Virus record (IMG/VR): IMGVR_UViG_3300049489_000283
Coordinates: 27,550-91,549 of that record
Length of the DNA: 64,000 nt
Reading direction: 5' to 3' (one strand)
From: a virus
The first letter of the stretch is position 1. Each line of letters begins with the position of its first letter. The notes beneath the pieces were generated by a model. The model did not search any database and was not told where the DNA came from. It saw only the letters and a list, made by a program, of their open reading frames with translations. A program made the translations under genes and the position numbers. Below are positions 17,300-27,031 of the stretch, in pieces.

Positions 17300-20200
17300 A
17301 TGTCGTTCAAGACCGGAAACCCTGGGTGCAAATGCTGTGGCTGCGCCGGGCAGTATTGGGACTTCTCGGTTGGGCAGTATTTCCCAACGGCCCATTGCCT
17401 TGTTCATACCAGAAGGGTCATTGATGTCAGTGCCGTCACTACCACGGTGACGAAGGTGTATGTCGGAGGCGTCCTGAACTCTACGAACACGTCGAGCGCC
17501 CCGGCAGTGGAGTCTTCGGAGGAGATCGAGACCGACACGATCGACGACATCGCGGCTGCTGGTCGCTTCCGGTTTGTTCTCCATGATGTGATCGTCAATT
17601 CAAACCCGGTGACCACGGTGACGGCGGGGTCGGCAGAGAGTGGCAACTACACGACCACAACGGTCTCGACCAAGACGACCACGGAGGAGACGGTCTACGT
17701 CGATCGGCGGCTGACTCTCCAGTTCCTGGTTGCCGATGAGTATCGGTTCGGAAAGAACTACCCAGATGGATCGGACGTGCTGAAGAAGGCGTTCGTGGAC
17801 TTCACGGTGTCGAAGTTCTTCTATGGTCCGACCCAGAAGACAGATCCCAATACGCTCTCGGTGGATGGGTTCTACATTGCGGTTGATGCGGAGTTGCCAG
17901 CCGACATCGCTGAGTTCGATGCGCTGGTGGGCGACACGGCTGACTCGCATACCTATGGATCTGGCTACCAATCGAAGGAGATGCTGCCGCTGATTCCGTC
18001 CGGGACAGTGTCTACGGTTTCAATTCTGTTTGACATCACGGACACGGATACCGGCGCGCAGATCGACAATACCAACCTGTTGATCTCAGAGAGAAGTCTT
18101 CCGCTGCCGACACCGACCGGCACACTCAACTGGCGAGAGGCTCTCCGGAGAACCAGCGACGGGGTCTATGAGACTCTCAGCGAGCTTCCGATCCAGGACT
18201 ATCTGCTGGATTTCTTCCCGGCGTTCTACACCAATGCGCTCGGAGTCCAGGGTACCGAGATCACGTTTGAGTTCTTCACGAAGGACGAGGAGGGTGCGAA
18301 CGAGATCCATTACGAACAGACGTGGTGGGCTGAGCCGACGGGAGTGGAGGCGCCAAAGTTCTCTCCGGCAGATCCGCCAAGGTATTACTGGGAGGTGAAG
18401 TCGGATGGCTCCGCTGGCGCATGGGTTCATGGGCGACCAGCGATCCCGCAGGCAACTTGGCCGGGTACGCCGCTCACTTTGGCGCTTGGTGTTCCGGTGG
18501 CGTCGTTCACGGTTCGAGACGAGGTGATCTCGATCCCAGGCGGTTATCAGATTCGAGAGGGCGTGAAGTACAACTACGTCTCGATCCCGTATCACGTCCC
18601 GGACGATGAGGTTCCGCTCCCGGCGATGTTCATGCGGATCAGGGTCAGCTCACCGGTGACGGATCTCGGGCTGGCGAGATGGACCGATGTTCAGCACAAG
18701 AAAGAAGAGCGGAACCTTGAGTGTCCTGAGTCGGTGGCTTGTCGGGACATCTCTCCGTACCATCATCCCGAGTTCAAGCTCAAGTCGATCTCGATTCCAG
18801 GCTTCACTCTCAAGCCGCTGGAGTCGGTGACGTACGCGGGATGCGGAACGGTGTTCCAAACCAAAACTCTCCAGGCCAATCCAGATCTCAAGTGGGTTCG
18901 CTTCGGTGAGTACACGGTGACCTACGCTCAGGAGTACAGGCCAACTTCGAGCCCTGTGTACTATGTCAGCCAGACTGTTGTCACGGGGAGTCGCCCAGCT
19001 CAGTGCGCCCCAGGTTGCGCTGCCGCCACTTGGCTCCCTGCCGTTGATATTTCTGAATATGACTACCACATCATTTGGGGTCCGCCTTCGTCAGCTCCCA
19101 TCTACGAATCAGCAACGTCAGTGTCTGCGTACAAGTGTAACTCGCGGCCATTCAAGTCGTTGGTGACAGTAAACCCTCCAGACGTAGGTAACGATCCGTT
19201 CTTCTTTCTTGCCTACTGCAACAATGACGGAACAGGGACTCGCTATATTTCTTCATACGCTCTTCCGTACAACGTCTACGAGGTGAACAACACTTGGCAA
19301 TTTGAGACAGAGTACCAGCATTACGATGAGCCAACTGTCTGGGACTACGAGTCAACCGACGCATCGGCGACGATCACGGTTGGCGTAGCGATCCGCTACC
19401 CATTTGACGAGCAGACATTTCTTCCTCCAATCCCTCCTCCGTTCGCAACCAAAGGGATTCTTCTTCGTGGAGCGACTCACGGAGATGGTTTGCTGTTCAT
19501 GCCGCTCGTGAGAAACGTGGCAGCAACGACATGGAAGTGCATCCATCAAGTCTTTGAACCTGACCAATCTGAGTTGCTGACGGTGGATCAGGTGACGGAG
19601 GTCCGTGGGTGGATGTCAACCACCGATACAGACATCAGATACTGGTACAAGGCAGAGAACCTCCACCAGTCATTCGATAGCACGCTGGAGTATGAGCCAC
19701 AGGAAGAAACTGGGTTCGAGGCTCCTGAAGAAGAACTGACTGTTTCTGTCACTGCTTCGATCACTTCGGTTGGATTTGCGGCGCCAAACCAGACAGACAC
19801 AGAGTGGTGTGTCGGGCCGAGTTTCTTGCGTGGCTTCGGCACCACGATCATCGCAGCGTGTGCGTTCACGAATTACCCGAACTCAGGGATTGAGATACCT
19901 CCGTACCCGTTCGATCAGGTCACCGATCCTTGTCAGTGTCCAGACTGGATCGTGAACAATGCGCCGCCGTTTCCATCGACGTTCGCCGACTCAAAGTTTT
20001 CTTTCCGAAAGTTTATTGTCGATGCAGGCACTGCGTTTGGTCACTACACATGCTCTCCGACGCCGGTTCTTAATATCGCTACTTCGAGTTTTTCAAGCAA
20101 CGAAGTTGTCGGATGGCCATCGACTTCGCCGCCAACATTCTCTCAGGGCGATGCTGTTGATTTACGGTATGCGCCGACTGGTGGCGTTGGTGTCATCTTG

Positions 20201-20632
20201 AGTTCCCACATCCCAACTGGCACGCCTCCCGGCGCTGGTGAATGGGCTGGAACATTTGAGGCGATCGGGTCAACTGTCATGTCGTGCTGTGGATCAATTC
20301 CAGGGTGCCCAGGCTCTGCTGGAGGATACGAAGGAGCTTATCTCTCTGATGGGTGCCCCTCTTACACTGGCGTGACGATCCGCTACACGAAGCACGTCCC
20401 GGCCTGGATTGGGAAGGATCTTCCGGAGATTACTTTCGGTTCCGCTGACAGAGATCGCCCAGACATCGACGTGATTGTCAACGCGGCCAAGAAGCTAACG
20501 CTTACCCCAAAGTATTCTGGGGCTGAGCTTGGTCTTGGTGGACCGAACGTGGGCGTCACTGCTGGGGTCGAGGCGTGCTATGAGATCGAGAAGAAAAGCG
20601 TCAGTGGGACCACGTTCACGATAGGGAAGTGA
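17300..20632 (+). CDS. Large tail protein with N-terminal Cys cluster, 1110 aa
   Basis: Opens with CKCCGCAG, a cluster of four Cys within seven residues, and contains further scattered Cys (such as APGCAAATW). The rest is Thr/Ser/Pro-rich beta sequence typical of receptor-binding or tail-tip proteins. It lies between tail-tip genes and a LamG-containing fiber. The Cys cluster might bind metal or form disulfides in the free virion. Function in host recognition is inferred. Confidence 0.65.
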   Translation: MSFKTGNPGCKCCGCAGQYWDFSVGQYFPTAHCLVHTRRVIDVSAVTTTVTKVYVGGVLNSTNTSSAPAVESSEEIETDTIDDIAAAGRFRFVLHDVIVNSNPVTTVTAGSAESGNYTTTTVSTKTTTEETVYVDRRLTLQFLVADEYRFGKNYPDGSDVLKKAFVDFTVSKFFYGPTQKTDPNTLSVDGFYIAVDAELPADIAEFDALVGDTADSHTYGSGYQSKEMLPLIPSGTVSTVSILFDITDTDTGAQIDNTNLLISERSLPLPTPTGTLNWREALRRTSDGVYETLSELPIQDYLLDFFPAFYTNALGVQGTEITFEFFTKDEEGANEIHYEQTWWAEPTGVEAPKFSPADPPRYYWEVKSDGSAGAWVHGRPAIPQATWPGTPLTLALGVPVASFTVRDEVISIPGGYQIREGVKYNYVSIPYHVPDDEVPLPAMFMRIRVSSPVTDLGLARWTDVQHKKEERNLECPESVACRDISPYHHPEFKLKSISIPGFTLKPLESVTYAGCGTVFQTKTLQANPDLKWVRFGEYTVTYAQEYRPTSSPVYYVSQTVVTGSRPAQCAPGCAAATWLPAVDISEYDYHIIWGPPSSAPIYESATSVSAYKCNSRPFKSLVTVNPPDVGNDPFFFLAYCNNDGTGTRYISSYALPYNVYEVNNTWQFETEYQHYDEPTVWDYESTDASATITVGVAIRYPFDEQTFLPPIPPPFATKGILLRGATHGDGLLFMPLVRNVAATTWKCIHQVFEPDQSELLTVDQVTEVRGWMSTTDTDIRYWYKAENLHQSFDSTLEYEPQEETGFEAPEEELTVSVTASITSVGFAAPNQTDTEWCVGPSFLRGFGTTIIAACAFTNYPNSGIEIPPYPFDQVTDPCQCPDWIVNNAPPFPSTFADSKFSFRKFIVDAGTAFGHYTCSPTPVLNIATSSFSSNEVVGWPSTSPPTFSQGDAVDLRYAPTGGVGVILSSHIPTGTPPGAGEWAGTFEAIGSTVMSCCGSIPGCPGSAGGYEGAYLSDGCPSYTGVTIRYTKHVPAWIGKDLPEITFGSADRDRPDIDVIVNAAKKLTLTPKYSGAELGLGGPNVGVTAGVEACYEIEKKSVSGTTFTIGK

Positions 20633-20997
20633 TGGACATCGAGAACCTCACCTACGAGTGCTATCGCTGCGGCGCGATGGCGATGAATTGCATGTGCGAG
20701 ACTGGACCCATGAAGCGAGTTGGCGTCGGGGACGCGGTCGCTGAGCAGATTCCAATGATCGTCAAAAGGGTGATGTTCCCGAACGGCGACTGCGGGTGCG
20801 AGGATCTGGCCAAGGAAATGAACGAGGCTGGTCCAGACGGCGTGGAGGCGAACATGGACCACTACGTCGCTCAGATAGCCAGCAAGGGTCCAGCGCTAAC
20901 CATGCCGCTTAACCAGATGGTGGCTGCGAACTGGATACAGAACGCGATCGGGATGGCCAGATGCGAACCATGTGCAAAAGGTGCGGAGCAGCAGTAG
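20632..20997 (+). CDS. Small Cys-rich protein, 121 aa
   Basis: ATG overlaps the previous stop (TGATG). It has two Cys groups, CYRCGAMAMNCMC near the start and CEPC near the end, with CGC between, suggesting zinc or disulfide stabilisation. It overlaps the next Cys-rich gene. No family was recognised; its place in the tail operon suggests an assembly factor or minor virion component. Confidence 0.6.
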   Translation: MDIENLTYECYRCGAMAMNCMCETGPMKRVGVGDAVAEQIPMIVKRVMFPNGDCGCEDLAKEMNEAGPDGVEANMDHYVAQIASKGPALTMPLNQMVAANWIQNAIGMARCEPCAKGAEQQ

Positions 20998-21197
20998 ACC
21001 GGCTACCGTGTCCTCGCTGCGAAGAGCAGGAGGAGAAGGTTCTTTGTTTCCTGGAGATTTGCCGGGAGAATACTTGCCTTGCCCATGAACGCGAAGGGCC
21101 AAAAGATCGCTGCCTGAAGCTCGCTAACCCGTGCCAGCTTGTCCATCTGCTCGGCGGCAGTTGGCGGTGTCCGCTGGGTTTACACGACTACATCTGA
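20961..21197 (+). CDS. Zinc-ribbon-like small protein, 78 aa
   Basis: The pattern CKRCG, CPRC, then C-x-x-x-x-x-C, NPC and RCPLGLH resembles small multi-Cys proteins that I have seen in tail gene clusters of other phages, ending in a CP-x-G motif. It overlaps the previous gene by 37 bases. Probably metal-binding; role unknown. Confidence 0.6.
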   Translation: MRTMCKRCGAAVDRLPCPRCEEQEEKVLCFLEICRENTCLAHEREGPKDRCLKLANPCQLVHLLGGSWRCPLGLHDYI

Positions 21198-21212
21198 CCG
21201 AGGGACTCAATC

Positions 21213-23405
21213 GTGCCAATTTCCGTTCTGAATCGAGCCGGGTATTACGACTACGGCAACGGCCTCGATCTCGCCAATCCATCTCCGTTCAACTACGGGG
21301 ACAGCGATGGAGGCATCGACAACGAACAGTGCGTGATGGAGTTCGACATCAATCCGAAGGCGATTGATACGTCCGTTCCAGTCACGATAAAGTTCAGGCA
21401 TCAGGGTGGTTACGTTGGAACCAAGAAGCTCCGTCGATGGAAGAACGCCTTCCCGACTGACTTCGCCACGATGACTTCGACGACGGCGCTCGATAGTGCG
21501 ACGAACGAACTGACGTTCACGGAGTCTGCCGCAGAGTCTGTGGTCACTCTGGACATCAAGAACCTTGTTGCCGACATGGCGACAAACAACCAGCCAAAGG
21601 TGATTCTTGGTATCCCGGAAGGCGCGGTGGTCGCTGGGGCTTCGATCTACAACGACGCTGGTCGCAAGCCAACCCTGACCTACACGCTGAAAAGCGTTGC
21701 CCCGGACCATGGCTGGTCGCCATCTATCGACTTCGCCTCAAATCCAGCTCTGAACGACCTGATCGGCTCCGCTGATCTCACCGCCACAAGCATAACAAGG
21801 ACCGCCGACAACACGCTCGGAGGCAGGTGGTACTGGTCGTTTAATGGGCTTACATCGAAACTCGAAGGAGATGTTGATCAGTCGCTGTTTGCCGGGTCGT
21901 CGGCGAAGTTTAGCGGGGCGGCGTGGATCTACAGGCCGTCCGGCAGTATCTACTCAATCATGAATTCCTATACCTCTTCCGGCAACCTCCGGCAGTGGTA
22001 CTTCCAAACGACGACAGGGAACCAGATCTACCTTTTGGTTGCGGATGCAACTCAGACGAACTGGTACACGTTTCAGTCGAACACGACGGCGCTGGTCAGC
22101 AATACGTGGTATCACGTTGCGTTCTCATATGATGCTTCGTTGAGCGGATCGGCCCGAGGGAAACTTTGGATCAATGGCATTAGCCAAGCGATCACCTTTA
22201 ATTCGAGCGGTGTCCCAACGATCGCAAATGTCGCTGCGCAGTTCACTATCGGGATGAGAGATGGAGCGAATCCCTTCAATGGTCGAATGGACTCCATGTT
22301 TCTGTTCATGGATCACGTTCTGACGGAAAGCGAGGTTGTCATGCTGGCGTCCAGCAGGCAGGCTGGGCATAAGTGGCTCGGGGACAATTTCGAGTCGTAC
22401 TCGGGAGGAGCGTCAGCGAGTACGTTTTATGGCTGGTCAACTGGGTCTGATTCTCCACTGGTCACCCTGGAGACCACGAATCGCTGCGGGATCTATACCA
22501 ATTCATCCAGCTCAACCAATGCCTGGATGGAACGCATTGCGGAGTTGACTGGCGAAATCGATTACGACTGGATGGCGGACACGTCCGGAGAGACCGTGTA
22601 CGTCTCCGTCAATGGGTCGGTGGTGAATACTCACACCAATGGAGGCGCTGGGACACTGACAGCAGCGTCGGTTAGTGTGACTGCCGGTGACTTGGTTCGG
22701 TTCGCGTTTACGACCACGAGCAATGACGCCGCGATCGACAACATCAACTTCACTGACGCCCCAAGCGCGTTTGATCTGTTTGTCAACAACGCAGACGTTC
22801 CCGTGGTGATCGACGGGTTCAAGGTCTCGGTGAATCTGACTGTCAATGGAGAGGACGTTCCGGTCCACGTTGGCGCAGGAAGCATGTGGGTTGAGACGTT
22901 CCCTGTGAATGGCATTGACATCCCTGTCGAGATCACTGCTGGGGTGCTTTCGACGAACAGGGTTCTGACGGTGTTCGGAATTGACGTGCCGATCACGATC
23001 TTCGGTCAGGTTGGTGCCAACTTGAGCCTGACGGTGAACGGGGTTGCTGTCCCCGTGGTTTTTGACAGCGTCCAGGTGATCGGGAATAACCGCCTGAACG
23101 TCAACAACATTGACGTGCCGGTGACGGTTGAGCAAGTCAACATGCCGTTTAACCTGTACGTCAATGGGGTCGATGTCCCGATCACCATCTCCGGGCAGGT
23201 TTTGCGGTCAAACGATCTGCAAGTCAATGGCTTGGATGTGCCGATCACGATCGGTCAGGTTCCTGTGGGAATCGAGCTGAGGGTTGATAATGTCCAGATT
23301 CCTGTAGAGATTGATGGCGTTAGGGTAACCAAAGGGGTCGTCGATCTTCTCGACCTGTTCGGTGACTCGCTGTTCAACGATGAATTGGTTGACACGATTT
23401 TTTAG
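21213..23405 (+). CDS. Tail fiber with LamG-like domain and nine VNG-x-DVP repeats, 730 aa
   Basis: Residues about 1-170 form an N-terminal beta domain. Residues about 210-385 look like a concanavalin A-like/LamG lectin fold (NTWYHVAFSYDASL, then GKLWING, then FNGRMDSMFLFMDHVL). Residues about 519-705 contain nine roughly 22-residue repeats around L-x-V-N-G-x-D-V-P-V/I-x-I (LTVNGEDVPVHV, LYVNGVDVPITI, LQVNGLDVPITI). The repeats suggest a rigid beta shaft with the lectin domain binding host glycans. GTG start after GAGGG. Confidence 0.8.
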   Translation: MPISVLNRAGYYDYGNGLDLANPSPFNYGDSDGGIDNEQCVMEFDINPKAIDTSVPVTIKFRHQGGYVGTKKLRRWKNAFPTDFATMTSTTALDSATNELTFTESAAESVVTLDIKNLVADMATNNQPKVILGIPEGAVVAGASIYNDAGRKPTLTYTLKSVAPDHGWSPSIDFASNPALNDLIGSADLTATSITRTADNTLGGRWYWSFNGLTSKLEGDVDQSLFAGSSAKFSGAAWIYRPSGSIYSIMNSYTSSGNLRQWYFQTTTGNQIYLLVADATQTNWYTFQSNTTALVSNTWYHVAFSYDASLSGSARGKLWINGISQAITFNSSGVPTIANVAAQFTIGMRDGANPFNGRMDSMFLFMDHVLTESEVVMLASSRQAGHKWLGDNFESYSGGASASTFYGWSTGSDSPLVTLETTNRCGIYTNSSSSTNAWMERIAELTGEIDYDWMADTSGETVYVSVNGSVVNTHTNGGAGTLTAASVSVTAGDLVRFAFTTTSNDAAIDNINFTDAPSAFDLFVNNADVPVVIDGFKVSVNLTVNGEDVPVHVGAGSMWVETFPVNGIDIPVEITAGVLSTNRVLTVFGIDVPITIFGQVGANLSLTVNGVAVPVVFDSVQVIGNNRLNVNNIDVPVTVEQVNMPFNLYVNGVDVPITISGQVLRSNDLQVNGLDVPITIGQVPVGIELRVDNVQIPVEIDGVRVTKGVVDLLDLFGDSLFNDELVDTIF

Positions 23406-23414
23406 GATTCACGG

Positions 23415-23822
23415 ATGGCTTACTTCGTATCCCAAGACGTTCGCAATGAAGCGCTTCAGTTCATCAAGGATGAGACTGACCAGATGGTCGTCCTCCAGGG
23501 TGCTCCGGCGAACTACACGGAGGCGAGTACGGCGCTCGGCACCGGCAGCGGCAAGAAGATGGCCCAGGTGACGCTGGTGTCAGGCGACTTCACTCTGGCA
23601 GACAGCGTGGACGGTGGCCGCAAGGTGACGGTCGCGGCCAAGAACAACGTCACGATCGATGTGGGCGGCAATGCGGACCATATTGCTTGGCTGGACACGT
23701 CCAACAGCCGGATCATCGCCTACACGCAGCTCACGGTCACCCAGAGCGGCCTGATTGCCGCCAACACGGTCAACATCCCGGCACATGCTGTGACCCTGAA
23801 GGTCGCGGTCGTCGCTACCTAA
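23415..23822 (+). CDS. Small virion or fiber-associated protein, 135 aa
   Basis: The N-terminal half is helical (DVRNEALQFIKDETDQMV) and the C-terminal half is beta, Val/Thr-rich and ends hydrophobic (TLKVAVVAT). It sits between two fiber-type genes, so a structural role is likely, but no family was recognised. Confidence 0.6.
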   Translation: MAYFVSQDVRNEALQFIKDETDQMVVLQGAPANYTEASTALGTGSGKKMAQVTLVSGDFTLADSVDGGRKVTVAAKNNVTIDVGGNADHIAWLDTSNSRIIAYTQLTVTQSGLIAANTVNIPAHAVTLKVAVVAT

Positions 23823-23839
23823 GATCCAGAGAACCACCG

Positions 23840-24730
23840 GTGCCAATTCAACTCGATCGTCTGGCGACGAATTTCCGGGCTCGTGTGCGTCTGCTCGATG
23901 CGGGCCGCAATCCGGTCACTGGGATTGCGTGGAACGCCGCCGGGATTCAGGTTCAGGTGCTATCAGAGGCGGGGACTGGGTTTGCCAACCAGACGCTCTT
24001 CAGCGGAACGGTTGGAACCTACCTGTCCAACTCGTGGGCTGAGATTGGCGACGGATGGTATCAATACTGCCTCCCCAATAGCTACATCGTCCCGGACACC
24101 CAGGTGCTGATCCGCGCGAGAGGCGTGGGCACAGATCCATGGTGCTACGGGGTCGTGATGATGACCGGGGCCAAGGATCTGATCATGGGTCAGAAAACTC
24201 CGGCAGACAACACAGTCGGCGGTCAGCTCGACAAGATCGTCTCGGATTCGATCGATACGGAGTTCACTGGTCCATCGAACGCGACCCGTCAGTTCCCGAC
24301 AGCGACCACGTTTGCAGAGGATGCGGACGAGGTGTTGTACGCCGGATCGGACTGGATCATGACGTTCAAGGACGTTGGAGAGGTGACGATCACCGACAAG
24401 ATCGAGTTCGCGGTCAAGTCGGATCTGGAGGACACGGACGACGAGTCGGTGCTGACGATCAAGCTCGATATGTCAACGCAGATCGCCACAGTGACTCGCC
24501 TGAACTCCGCGCTGGTCAACTACGTCTCAGGGGTCGCGATGAGTTACCGCGACTACCTGGACCCCGACGACAGCCTTTGGAAGAAGGAGGTGATGGTCTT
24601 CATTCGGGACTCGATCACTTCCGAGATCTCTCCGGCGACTTACCACCGTGGGCTCAAGGTGGTCGGGAACAGCCGCGTGCTGTCTCAGGACACAATCGAG
24701 GTCAAACGGCCAGTAGTCCGCTCGTTCTGA
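23840..24730 (+). CDS. Fiber or baseplate-type protein, 296 aa
   Basis: Begins at GTG shortly after the preceding gene. Residues 1-100 form an Ig-like beta unit (RARVRLLDAGRNPVTGIA, then EIGDGWYQYCLP), a pattern seen in phage fiber adaptor domains, with a helix-strand domain (ADEVLYAGSDWIMTFKDV) in the C-terminal half. It is part of the tail-fiber operon. A comparable role is suspected for the gene at 62597. Confidence 0.6.
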   Translation: MPIQLDRLATNFRARVRLLDAGRNPVTGIAWNAAGIQVQVLSEAGTGFANQTLFSGTVGTYLSNSWAEIGDGWYQYCLPNSYIVPDTQVLIRARGVGTDPWCYGVVMMTGAKDLIMGQKTPADNTVGGQLDKIVSDSIDTEFTGPSNATRQFPTATTFAEDADEVLYAGSDWIMTFKDVGEVTITDKIEFAVKSDLEDTDDESVLTIKLDMSTQIATVTRLNSALVNYVSGVAMSYRDYLDPDDSLWKKEVMVFIRDSITSEISPATYHRGLKVVGNSRVLSQDTIEVKRPVVRSF

Positions 24731-24743
24731 TCGGAGCCATGGA

Positions 24744-24947
24744 ATGGCGATGATTCTTGCTCTCTTGCTTGCGCTGGGCGGCGATCGCTCCGGCGCACCG
24801 GCTGAGGATTTTGTTGATCTCATCGAGGTCAACGTCGTCTGCAATGAGTACGGGAACCCCGTGCTTGCCCAATTGATTTTCTGGGACTGGAGCAAGACCA
24901 GAGACACGTTCGTGGTGGTGGATTTCCAGATGCTGAGCAACGTCTGA
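24744..24947 (+). CDS. Small conserved-type phage protein, 67 aa
   Basis: A short hydrophobic start (MAMILALLLALGG) may be a signal peptide or membrane anchor. It is followed by DLIEVNVVCNEYGNPVLAQL and IFWDWS, a pattern of small phage proteins (IEVN, then QLIF-x-DW) that I recall from memory only. Function unknown. It immediately precedes the next small gene. Confidence 0.6.
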   Translation: MAMILALLLALGGDRSGAPAEDFVDLIEVNVVCNEYGNPVLAQLIFWDWSKTRDTFVVVDFQMLSNV

Positions 24948-24950
24948 GAC

Positions 24951-25256
24951 ATGAGCGACCAGGAGGACAAGAGAGCGTTCGAGGAGCGTCGTGAAGAGTA
25001 CCTGAAGGCTCACAAAGAGATGGACCGGATTGACCTGCGAGCGTCGAAGGCGATGGAGTACAGGGGCAAGCTGGATCTCGGTCGTCACCAGCCGATTCTA
25101 GTGAACGGGCTTTGGCGAGTCTCGTTTAACGACGGCGATGTGCTTCGGATCGTGAAAGCCAGGTCGATGCGAGAGACGTGGACGGTTTCCGATCCAGAGC
25201 GGCTAAACCGTAGGGTACTTCGAGAGGATCGCCGACGTGGGCTGAGCGACCGTTGA
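24951..25256 (+). CDS. Small basic helical protein, 101 aa
   Basis: The N-terminal half is a charged helix (EERREEYLKAHKEMDR). The C-terminal half carries VLRIVKARSMRETWTVSD, then a basic tail. It starts four bases after the preceding gene and so is probably co-translated with it. No domain was identified. Confidence 0.6.
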   Translation: MSDQEDKRAFEERREEYLKAHKEMDRIDLRASKAMEYRGKLDLGRHQPILVNGLWRVSFNDGDVLRIVKARSMRETWTVSDPERLNRRVLREDRRRGLSDR

Positions 25257-25320
25257 AATCGGACTGAGCAGCGAATCGAATCCCTGATGTTCAAACAACA
25301 CTTGAATTCAGGGAAGAGAA

Positions 25321-25695
25321 ATGGCTTTCACGGTACGAGTCACCAAGGGTGCATCTGAAGGAACCACTTCAATTTCGAGCACGGTGGACCATACGGTCGA
25401 GACCGTGACGAAGATGCAAGAGGTGTTCGCCGACGGCGTCACCAACGGGCAGGTGCTGGTCGCGATCGACGTGAGCCAGCTCAAGGCTTTCGCGATGGTT
25501 AGCAATGTGGCGCTGACCGTCAAAACGAACAGCTCCGGTTCTCCCCAGGAAACATTCGCGCTGGTAGCCAACAAGCCGGTGGTGTGGCAAGAAGGCGAGG
25601 CAGCCATCTTTGCTGGTGACGTGACTCAGATCTTCGTTACGAACGCCAGCGGCTCGTCGGCTACCCTCCAGGTCATGATCGGCTTGAACGCCTAG
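25321..25695 (+). CDS. Small beta-rich virion-type protein, 124 aa
   Basis: The whole sequence is Ser/Thr/Val-rich beta strand with no charge clusters (KAFAMVSNVALTVKTNSSGS). Such small proteins often decorate capsids or tails. AGGGAAGAG precedes the ATG. Position near the end of the tail operon supports a structural role. Confidence 0.6.
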   Translation: MAFTVRVTKGASEGTTSISSTVDHTVETVTKMQEVFADGVTNGQVLVAIDVSQLKAFAMVSNVALTVKTNSSGSPQETFALVANKPVVWQEGEAAIFAGDVTQIFVTNASGSSATLQVMIGLNA

Positions 25696-25801
25696 TCAAT
25701 GCTGGCGATCGCCATCTCACGATGGCTCTTTGCTCACGAATCGCCAGCGGGGCGTCTCCACTGGCTTCTTGGTTTTTGTGGTCCCAGGAGTTGCATCCAA
25801 A

Positions 25802-26353
25802 ATGCGTTCGATCCGAAGTTTCGTTGTTGGCTTGTTCTTGCTTGCTACATCGAGCCTAGCCGTTGGTCAGGGGCCGCTCTGCCCTCAGTCGGAGTCAGAA
25901 CGGCAGTCAATGGCGGTCGCGAAGAACGTAGCGATTACTGCTAGCAATTACGCGATCGCTCAGGCGATTGCAACGACGCCGAAAATGAACGAAGTGTATG
26001 GGCTTTTGGCGCAGGCTTCCGCCTGTCCAGGCATCAACTCGGCAGATCTGAATTTTCCGTTCTACGACATGGGAACCATACAGAGTCTGTGGGATGAGGC
26101 AAACGATGACATGGACGCCGGGAGCGACGATCTGGGGGCTGGCCAAATAGATGAGTCAGCCGGGAATCAGGCGAGATTGAACGGCGACTGCGGCACAGCA
26201 ACGGTGAAATTCTACGACGCGAGGATGGACTACCAGAAAGCGAAGCTGCATTACAACAACGCCTACAACAAGCGAGTGGGCGTAGAAAAGTCGCTAGCGG
26301 AGCTGAAGCTCAGGCTGCTCCTTCTTCTCGATCAAGGCGGCTGCGGAGCCTGA
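25802..26353 (+). CDS. Secreted helical protein, paralogue 1, 183 aa
   Basis: A Sec signal peptide (SFVVGLFLLATSSLAVGQG) is followed by an Ala/Asp-rich helical body with conserved Cys. The C-terminal pattern KLHYNNAYNKRVGVEKSLAEL resembles IHYTNAKNKQLACKGKLQAL of the next gene, so the two are likely paralogues. AGGAG lies about 11 bases before ATG 25802. Export from a phage gene suggests host-envelope modification in the periplasm or at the surface; function unknown. Confidence 0.7.
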   Translation: MRSIRSFVVGLFLLATSSLAVGQGPLCPQSESERQSMAVAKNVAITASNYAIAQAIATTPKMNEVYGLLAQASACPGINSADLNFPFYDMGTIQSLWDEANDDMDAGSDDLGAGQIDESAGNQARLNGDCGTATVKFYDARMDYQKAKLHYNNAYNKRVGVEKSLAELKLRLLLLLDQGGCGA

Positions 26354-26356
26354 TCT

Positions 26357-26402
26357 GAACTCGATCCAGAACCTCATGCAGAAGCTGCATGAGGACGAGT
26401 TC
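26357..26402. promoter_or_regulatory. Two-tier RNA hairpin between the secreted paralogues
   Basis: An inner perfect 10-bp stem (CCTCATGCAG with CTGCATGAGG, 3-base loop) sits inside an outer 7-bp stem (GAACTCG with CGAGTTC). There is no T-run immediately after, so it may stabilise or regulate the mRNA rather than terminate it. Confidence 0.6.
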
Positions 26403-26449
26403 GTTTAACAGTCGTTGTTTTGGTTCTGCGTACTTTCGAGAGAGAGACT

Positions 26450-27010
26450 ATGAAGAGTTGGGTTTTGTGCTTGTGCGCGTTGGCTGTCGGTGTGTTTGTT
26501 TGCCTACCGGCCCAGAAAGCTAGTGCTCAAGGCTGCTACATTACCGAGCAGTGGAAACAGCAAGCGTGGCAGGCGATGGACCAAGTGGAGCAACTCAAGA
26601 ACGCGACGAGTGCCGCCGCTGCTGAGTGTAACACGCTTCGGTCACAGGTCATGATACTGCTCAACCGAGCGGGCGGCTGTCCTGCCCTCGCTGGCAACAT
26701 GGCAGGATATGAAGCAGATCTAGCCGCCGCCGATCAGGATGACTCTGATGCGGAGGCTTACTATATCGCTGGAGCCACACCGCGAGCGGCTGCCATCGCT
26801 CACTACGACTCGGGACTTGCATGGTATTACGGCTGGAATAGGTCACCCAGTTGCCCGCTCGCGACCGCTGAGTTTCAGGCCTGCGTCAGTGACGCCAATG
26901 CTGCGGCGATCCATTACACGAACGCTAAGAACAAGCAGCTAGCTTGCAAAGGCAAGCTCCAGGCATTGAAGCTCTTGCTCGAAACGGCGTTGCAGTGGTC
27001 CAACTGCTAG
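26450..27010 (+). CDS. Secreted helical protein, paralogue 2, 186 aa
   Basis: A clear signal peptide (LCALAVGVFVCLPAQKASAQG) precedes a helical, Ala-rich body with several Cys (QGCYITEQW, GGCPAL, SPSCPL, EFQAC, QLACKG, WSNC). The number of Cys suggests disulfides outside the cytoplasm. The C-terminal segment resembles the previous gene's. GAGAGAGA upstream supports the start at 26450. A strong terminator follows. Confidence 0.7.
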   Translation: MKSWVLCLCALAVGVFVCLPAQKASAQGCYITEQWKQQAWQAMDQVEQLKNATSAAAAECNTLRSQVMILLNRAGGCPALAGNMAGYEADLAAADQDDSDAEAYYIAGATPRAAAIAHYDSGLAWYYGWNRSPSCPLATAEFQACVSDANAAAIHYTNAKNKQLACKGKLQALKLLLETALQWSNC

Positions 27011-27031
27011 CGATGCCATAAAATAGCGAAG

